64,000 bases of DNA from positions 4,606,001-4,670,000 of the forward strand of contig JAQISU010000115.1 of assembly GCA_029339505.1 (NCBI GenBank). Reading direction: 5' to 3'. This DNA is from Unio delphinus. Lineage: Eukaryota; Mollusca; Bivalvia; Unionida; Unionidae. Under the pieces are notes generated by a model, which saw only the letters and a list, made by a program, of their open reading frames with translations, was not told where the DNA came from and made no database searches. Positions 58,257-64,000 of this stretch are shown piece by piece (position 1 is the first letter of the stretch; each line of letters starts with the position of its first letter). Position numbers and translations under genes: made by a program.

Positions 58257-58425
58257 TCAGTAGTGGTCAGCTATTCAGTTTTATTGCTGTAGGCCAAATC
58301 AGATTTAGAGATGAACTCCGAGGATGGGTTGGTGGCCAAGCGTCCCTTCCCTTTACACTTATGTGCGGGCACCCATGGACGCACCAGCTCCATTCGTAAT
58401 TTACTTTCAACTGATGCCACTTAAA
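57165..58425 (+). pseudogene. CR1-like LINE RT, decayed and interrupted
   Basis: Broken plus-strand frames give the reverse transcriptase blocks in order: HSTETTLLKIINNLLSALDS (about 57215-57275), FNTIDHDILL (about 57315-57345), GVPRGDVLGPIYF (about 57470-57510), then LVSHQLHTDGTH (about 57550-57586), where the catalytic YADD is altered to HTDG. The later pieces TPTCHEYMQVC-like (about 58107-58140) and SSIRNLLSTDA (about 58389-58420) match the copy at 49231-49644 but are separated by about 250-bp inserts, one holding the (TG)n(AG)n tract at 58179-58253. Confidence 0.8.
58179..58253. repeat. (TG)n(AG)n compound microsatellite
   Basis: Lies inside the decayed LINE; the 124-codon frame through it is a shadow. 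Confidence 0.95.
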
Positions 58426-58762
58426 CACTTGACCTATCGCCTCTTGTCAATCATACTGATTAATTAACCAATCAGCGAACCTAAATTAGATACACCTCCA
58501 GTCATTGCTTTCGTTTGTCATTTTCCTCCGACAAGTTGCTTGTGGCAATAATGAATTGATTATGATAAATATTTACCAATTTTGCAATGATTTCTTGATT
58601 TCTCCATCAAAAAAAGTGAAAGGAAATCAGTGGGAGCCTTGTAATTATGATAGTCGATACTCCGATCGTCTAAAAGGAGGAATTATATTTTTTAATTCCC
58701 GAAACATAGACAAAACTTCGATTAATAAAGACCTTTTGCGGGCAGTTGAATATGGAAACAAT

Positions 58763-58918
58763 TGATGGCATTGACATAATTTAATTGATGGCATTGACAT
58801 GATTTAATTGATGGCATTGACATAATTTAATTGATGGCATTGACATGATTTAATTGATGGCATTGACATGTTTTAATTGATGGCATTGACATGATTTAAT
58901 TGATGGCATTGACATGTT
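58763..58918 (+). repeat. 23-bp tandem repeat (about 7 copies)
   Basis: Unit AATTGATGGCATTGACATGATTT (20+3 bases), nearly perfect. Confidence 0.9.
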
Positions 58919-59538
58919 TGTTTGCATAAAAGAATGTAGAAAACACTTCACGTCGACGGCTTGAAGAAAAAAGAAAGAAATTGAAATTGAAAAATATATA
59001 TGTATGTAAAAATAAACGTTTCTAGAATATGGGTGGAGAAACCCTAACGTGTGGGTTTTGATGCATATTATTTTTCTTGTATAGGATGGACTGAACTCTA
59101 GACTGCATTGTATTAAAGTTAGAACGTTTACATTTTAATTATTGATTGTCCCAACAACAACAATATTTGTCTTCTCGATTGTGCAACTCTTTACTTTCAT
59201 ATGTGGCTGAAGGAGGGGTGGGGAGATGTAATAATAAGAATACAAAAACAATGGTTTCCGATATATTAAGCATGCATTTACATATTTACATCTACAGAGA
59301 TCAATAATCCAAATTCCGTCTGACGCAGTAGAACTTTAGTAGACTTAATATGTAGAACATTATACCTCTAAACATTACCTATTTATGATTAATTAATTTA
59401 CTTTATATTTGTGAACTAGGTGTTTCTGGCCTATGTTGTTCTTGAACTTGACGTGAGACATGTCAATCTCATGTAGTCATTGCACGGTATATGTAGCTAG
59501 AAAAATACCAATAGTATGCCGATAAGCAGAGCTAGGTA

Positions 59539-59941
<403 letters not shown>

Positions 59942-59983
59942 TGTATGGATGATAACTATTTTGAATTTGCGTTAAGCAATTAA

Positions 59984-60265
59984 GTACACAATGTTTTACA
60001 AAATTATCACCAATTTCTTGTGTTTGCACTGTGAGCATCACGTACTCTCCAAAATGACATTCTAACATATAAAAAGATGCATGTATAAATTTAAGGGTGG
60101 GGTGAATCAACATTTTTCTCTCTGAATTCTCGTCAGGTTATGTGAATGATTTTCTTTTGCTTGGCTTTATTTTTAATGTATCCAAAACTATGGACTTTTT
60201 TAAAACTCACTCGTGTATTTTTAAAAAAAAAAATTTAATGAATTTTTATATTTGCCAGGTGTATA
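59984..60265 (+). repeat. Dispersed repeat D3, copy 2
   Basis: Partner of 40559-41045, diverged, same orientation. Confidence 0.55.
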
Positions 60266-60339
60266 CCCCTTGCACCCTTATGTCTAAAACAATGCTTTAT
60301 AAAGCTTGGATTAAAGATCAAGCGTTTTACTATGTCATT

Positions 60340-60440
60340 AATACTATCAGTATTATTATTATTATTATTAGTAGTAGTAGTAGTAGTAGTAGTAGTAACA
60401 ACAACAACAACAACAACAACAAAAACAAAAACAATTTCAA

Positions 60441-60490
<50 letters not shown>

Positions 60491-60491
60491 A

Positions 60492-60522
<31 letters not shown>

Positions 60523-60528
60523 AAGAAG

Positions 60529-60565
<37 letters not shown>

Positions 60566-60566
60566 C
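60340..60566. repeat. Trinucleotide mosaic
   Basis: Successive pure blocks: (ATT)n, (AGT)n, (AAC)n with AAAAC, then (ACT)n, (AAG)n, (AAC)n, then AAGAAG. Each is 7-18 units. Confidence 0.95.
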
Positions 60567-60597
60567 CGAGAAGAAAAAGAAGATTTTTCGTTACTAT

Positions 60598-60770
60598 TTG
60601 TTTAACTCCATGTTTCAGGACATTATAGGCTACACTGTAGATCAGTATATTTGGCAGAGGAAAAGCCGTGAGAAGCCCCGGGGAAGGAACACGTACTCAC
60701 GGTAAGCCATTGTCATATACCCACGTTTGCCTGATCAGTAAAAGAACGCCTTAGACCAATCGCCCAAACG

Positions 60771-60775
<5 letters not shown>
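60598..60775 (-). mobile_element. SINE-1, diverged, minus strand
   Basis: GTTTAACTCCATGTTTCAGG, ACATTATAGGCTACA and later CGCCTTAGACCAATCGCCCA match the tail and head of SINE-1 in reverse. The (AAC)n block just before it (60529-60563) is not its tail by strand, but the trinucleotide mosaic may derive from SINE tails. Confidence 0.6.
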
Positions 60776-60826
<51 letters not shown>

Positions 60827-61034
60827 TAACAATAATAATATTAAATAATAATAATAATAATAAGTAATAATAATAATAATAATTATAATAATATTAATAA
60901 CAATAATAATAGTAAATAATCATAATAATACTAATACTACTAATAATAATGATAATAAAATTAATAACAATAATAATGGTAAATATGAACAATAATAATA
61001 GTAATGATAATAGTAATAATTATTATTATTAAAT

Positions 61035-61124
<90 letters not shown>
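60774..61124. repeat. (AAT)n microsatellite, interrupted
   Basis: About 350 bp of AAT with AAC, AGT and AT interruptions. Confidence 0.95.
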
Positions 61125-61214
61125 CTTTATCCATCTAATGATGAAACATAAGAAATCCCACTCAAACATTTATGTATTTTATTACAGTGCGTGAGTTATC
61201 AACCTCCCCATGAA

Positions 61215-61745
61215 AGTTTTTTTTTTGGTGCATTTCGCTCACGCGGATTATTTTAGCTTGTGCGCGAGTCCAGACTTATTAAATCCAGAGTGCGAGTTCT
61301 TTTATTCTGTGTGACTGACCACTGTCCAATTCGTGAGCTAGTAATTTGCCCGTGAACGTAATTAAATTTCATCCATGCTTTTCGTATTTAAATAAGTGGT
61401 TTCTGATAGACAAATATTACTGACCATAATTTGCCTCCTTTGTTAAGTCTCCTTGACAATTTGAGGAGTAACAGTAATATGCATAGATTTAACGATTCGC
61501 GCACGTTAATGACTAACTAGAGTTGAAAACAATAAATTCCCGGCACACATTGATAATTCACGCTAGTTAATTAATTAACTTCCTAGCGGGAATTATTTAA
61601 TAGTTCTCGCAAATTCATAACTCCCGCATGGAATATAAATAGCTCGCCTGTGGGAATTGTTATTTCTCCCCGAATAGAAGATAAATAATTTGCGATGTAA
61701 TTAATTCCCATGAGCAAGATAATAATTTCCTTGCGGAAATTAAAT
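61215..61745. repeat. Decayed ~28-bp repeat of TAATTCNCG words
   Basis: Recurring words such as GATTCGCGCACGTTAATGA, AATTCCCGGC, AATTCACGCTAGTTAAT, GGGAATTATTTAATAGTTC and GGGAATTGTTATTTC occur about every 25-32 bp on both strands. This looks like an old, strongly diverged tandem or palindromic repeat. No gene is seen. Confidence 0.4.
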
Positions 61746-61928
61746 TTTTTTTCCTCCAAATAAACCTCCATGAGCCATAGAAGGAAAGCGTCCTTTACAT
61801 CTGATGAAAAGTTTCTCAATGCTGTTGGGCTGCCATGGAGACAAAGTGGTTTCTTAGAGCTACATCACTGCAGGTCTTCGAATTTTAGAGAAACATAATC
61901 AACTGACAATTCTGATTCAGAACCATTC

Positions 61929-61929
<1 letters not shown>

Positions 61930-61968
<39 letters not shown>
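61930..61968. repeat. (TG)n microsatellite
   Basis: About 19 units. Confidence 0.95.
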
Positions 61969-61969
<1 letters not shown>

Positions 61970-62328
61970 CTAAATGCATACATTGACATATCCTATCTAG
62001 ATTAGTTTCTAGTTGAAGTGCATAAAGCCCAATTTTCTAATGTTAGCCCTCAAAGAACCTGACTGGTTTGGACACAAAAAAAAGAATACATGAATGACTG
62101 ACGAAATCAGGATTATTGAAATGTATAATCTCTTTCCCATATATATTAGTTAAAGTCTCAATGAAACCTAATTAAATTAAATATTAATGTACCAGTTAAT
62201 ATAAACTCATGGAATTTAAATAATACACAATATCTAACGGAATCATTAAACAAAATTGGGGAGGGTCTATGATATAAACGTACGAGAACTGGCAGGCAGC
62301 ACACTCGCCCCCTTTACAAGCAACTTCA

Positions 62329-62435
<107 letters not shown>

Positions 62436-62664
62436 GGGAGCATTCAACTATTTGTAAATCCATGTGGCTTGGGATACAAAAGAAGTTTAATTCCTGAAGT
62501 TTTCGAACTTCTGGAAATCCCAAAAGTATTTATCAGTCAAGATTAACTCCCTTTTTCTTATTGTTGATGCTATGTCAAAGAAACATAACTTACACGAGTT
62601 CACCGAGTGTAGCGGTCTTTTGATTACGTCCCTTATAAAACAAGTCTAGCAAAAGCGAGTAACT

Positions 62665-62666
<2 letters not shown>

Positions 62667-62743
<77 letters not shown>
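62667..62743. repeat. (CT)n microsatellite
   Basis: About 38 units, opposite strand sense to the AG tract 300 bp to the left; together they form a long imperfect inverted repeat. Confidence 0.95.
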
Positions 62744-62746
<3 letters not shown>

Positions 62747-62749
62747 CAA

Positions 62750-64000
62750 ACATACATGATGAATCGGTCATTCCCCCTCTCAAAAGACAAAAGAAGAGAA
62801 GTGACGAGTGAAGTTCGAAAGGGAAAGTGACGAGTACAGAGTAAAATCTATGAAGTCCAGGAAGGACGAGATAGTCGGAAAAGGAAGACGTCAAAAATTA
62901 TTGACTATCTGACTTGGTTTTATGTAAAGGACCGGCACAGTCTACCATTACTCATCTAAATGGTTCATTTAATACAGGAATAGGTTGCAGATGAGAGTCA
63001 GGTTTCTTCTGATTGGGTTCTCCTGCCATTTTTCAAGCTTGACAAGATCTACAGTAATTAGGGACGTCACTTTTAATTTTCTTCAAAATGAAAGTTATTC
63101 AAGCTCTTGTAATAACTCTTAGTGACTCTTAAATGACCAAAACTAAGAAAGGTAGCTTTTGGCAAACTCAAGCAACACGTTCTTATTAAGCCTGTAACCA
63201 TCCATATGTAGGATTTGAAACAATGTTGCCTACATTCGATTGTTCGTTTCAGTATTGATTTTTGAAATATATTAAACTAAAATCTTTACCAGTGACAAAG
63301 TCAATTCTTAAAGAAAGCCATTTTAAATTTCAAAAGCACTTTGAGTTTTGCTGAACTACTGTAAAAAAAAATCAGTTTTGCTGAACTACTGTAAAGAAAT
63401 CTGTATTCAGACCAAGCCACAATTTCTGTTACGAGTCGATGGTATTAAGTCAAGTAATAGAAAGAAACAGCAATACTAGCAAGTTTTGTACAATTCAACA
63501 AATTGGTTATTTTGAATTGAAAATAATCCCAAGCTGGTGATTTAGTCCAAAATGTGAATGAGCATTTTGTAATTCCAAAGAAAAATTTCAACAAGTAATT
63601 GCTCCATAATTATAACTGAACACAACGATAACTATTACATTAAGCTAGGAATGAATAGTGATTTGCTCGGTCTTCCTTACATAGTCTGTCACCGGACTTA
63701 CGACACAACACAATACCTAGGCCCTAGGTCATTTCCATCAAATTGGTAAACACGGTCAGGTCTTTTTATTTAAATGTTAGCAAACTTCTACTGGAAAAAT
63801 CAGGAAGATCATTTTTGCAAACAGGGAATAACCAATGTCCTTAACTAAAGTCCAAGTAAACACGCTATTTACAAAATGATTAAAATCTTAAAAATATAAT
63901 CCAAAATCATGGATAAAGTTAGTTTTTCCAAAGACTATGATGGCGAAGTGTTTCCTAATTAGTGGTTTTATTATTTTTCCATTGATAACTCATTTGCCTG
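62750..64000. other. No recognisable feature
   Basis: AT-rich sequence. A 23-bp direct duplication (GTTTTGCTGAACTACTGTAAA-like, cut here to the shared core TTTTGCTGAACTACTGTAA) lies at 63345-63400. No gene is seen. Confidence 0.5.

Overview
This is a eukaryotic, gene-poor, AT-rich window that I infer comes from an invertebrate animal, probably a lophotrochozoan such as a mollusc. The evidence is split genes with GT-AG introns on the minus strand, a TNF-receptor-like exon, a THAP-domain gene, tRNA-derived SINEs, CR1/L2-like LINE fragments, Ty3/gypsy remnants, hAT-like MITEs and very abundant microsatellites and minisatellites. No bacterial-type operon, CRISPR array or plasmid feature is present. 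The species cannot be fixed from the sequence alone.

Layout. 1-2.0 kb: sparse sequence with a possible decayed ionotropic glutamate receptor exon. 2.1-5.9 kb: a solo Ty3/gypsy LTR, a 240-bp dispersed repeat, a (TATC/TA)n tract and an internally deleted gypsy element. 6.3-9.65 kb: a minus-strand multi-exon gene with a 5' THAP exon and three 3' exons whose splice phases fit, but with broken frames and a missing middle. 10.6 kb: a U1-snRNA-like sequence. 11.7-13.6 kb: a retroelement-like unit with an intact 466-codon zinc-knuckle ORF, preceded by a tiny ORF whose first 14 residues equal the histone H3 tail. 13.6-22.9 kb: large tandem arrays (45, about 74, 37 and 40 bp), two SINE types, and a second decayed copy of the zinc-knuckle element inserted in the 37-bp satellite locus with a 12-bp target duplication.

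23-33 kb: microsatellites, a hAT-like MITE, a 37/49-bp array and long featureless stretches. 28.8-37.4 kb: two collinear copies of an unnamed old element; the second is cut up by later insertions (a 240-bp repeat, two nested MITEs with 8-bp target duplications, a SINE and a CR1/L2-like LINE). 40-48.5 kb: minisatellites, tRNA-headed SINEs whose tails run into (CA)n/(CT)n, and a minus-strand TNF-receptor-superfamily gene (one cysteine-rich-domain/transmembrane exon plus a 58-bp exon 3.6 kb away). 49-58.5 kb: two CR1-like reverse transcriptase fragments, long microsatellites and 50- and 34-bp arrays. 58.7-64 kb: a 23-bp array, giant (TA)n and trinucleotide mosaics, and mostly featureless sequence.

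Only the TNF-receptor-like gene and perhaps the THAP gene look like host genes. The rest is transposable-element remains and simple repeats. The strongest candidates for something new are the zinc-knuckle-only element family with its histone-H3-tail mini-ORF and the decaying THAP gene.
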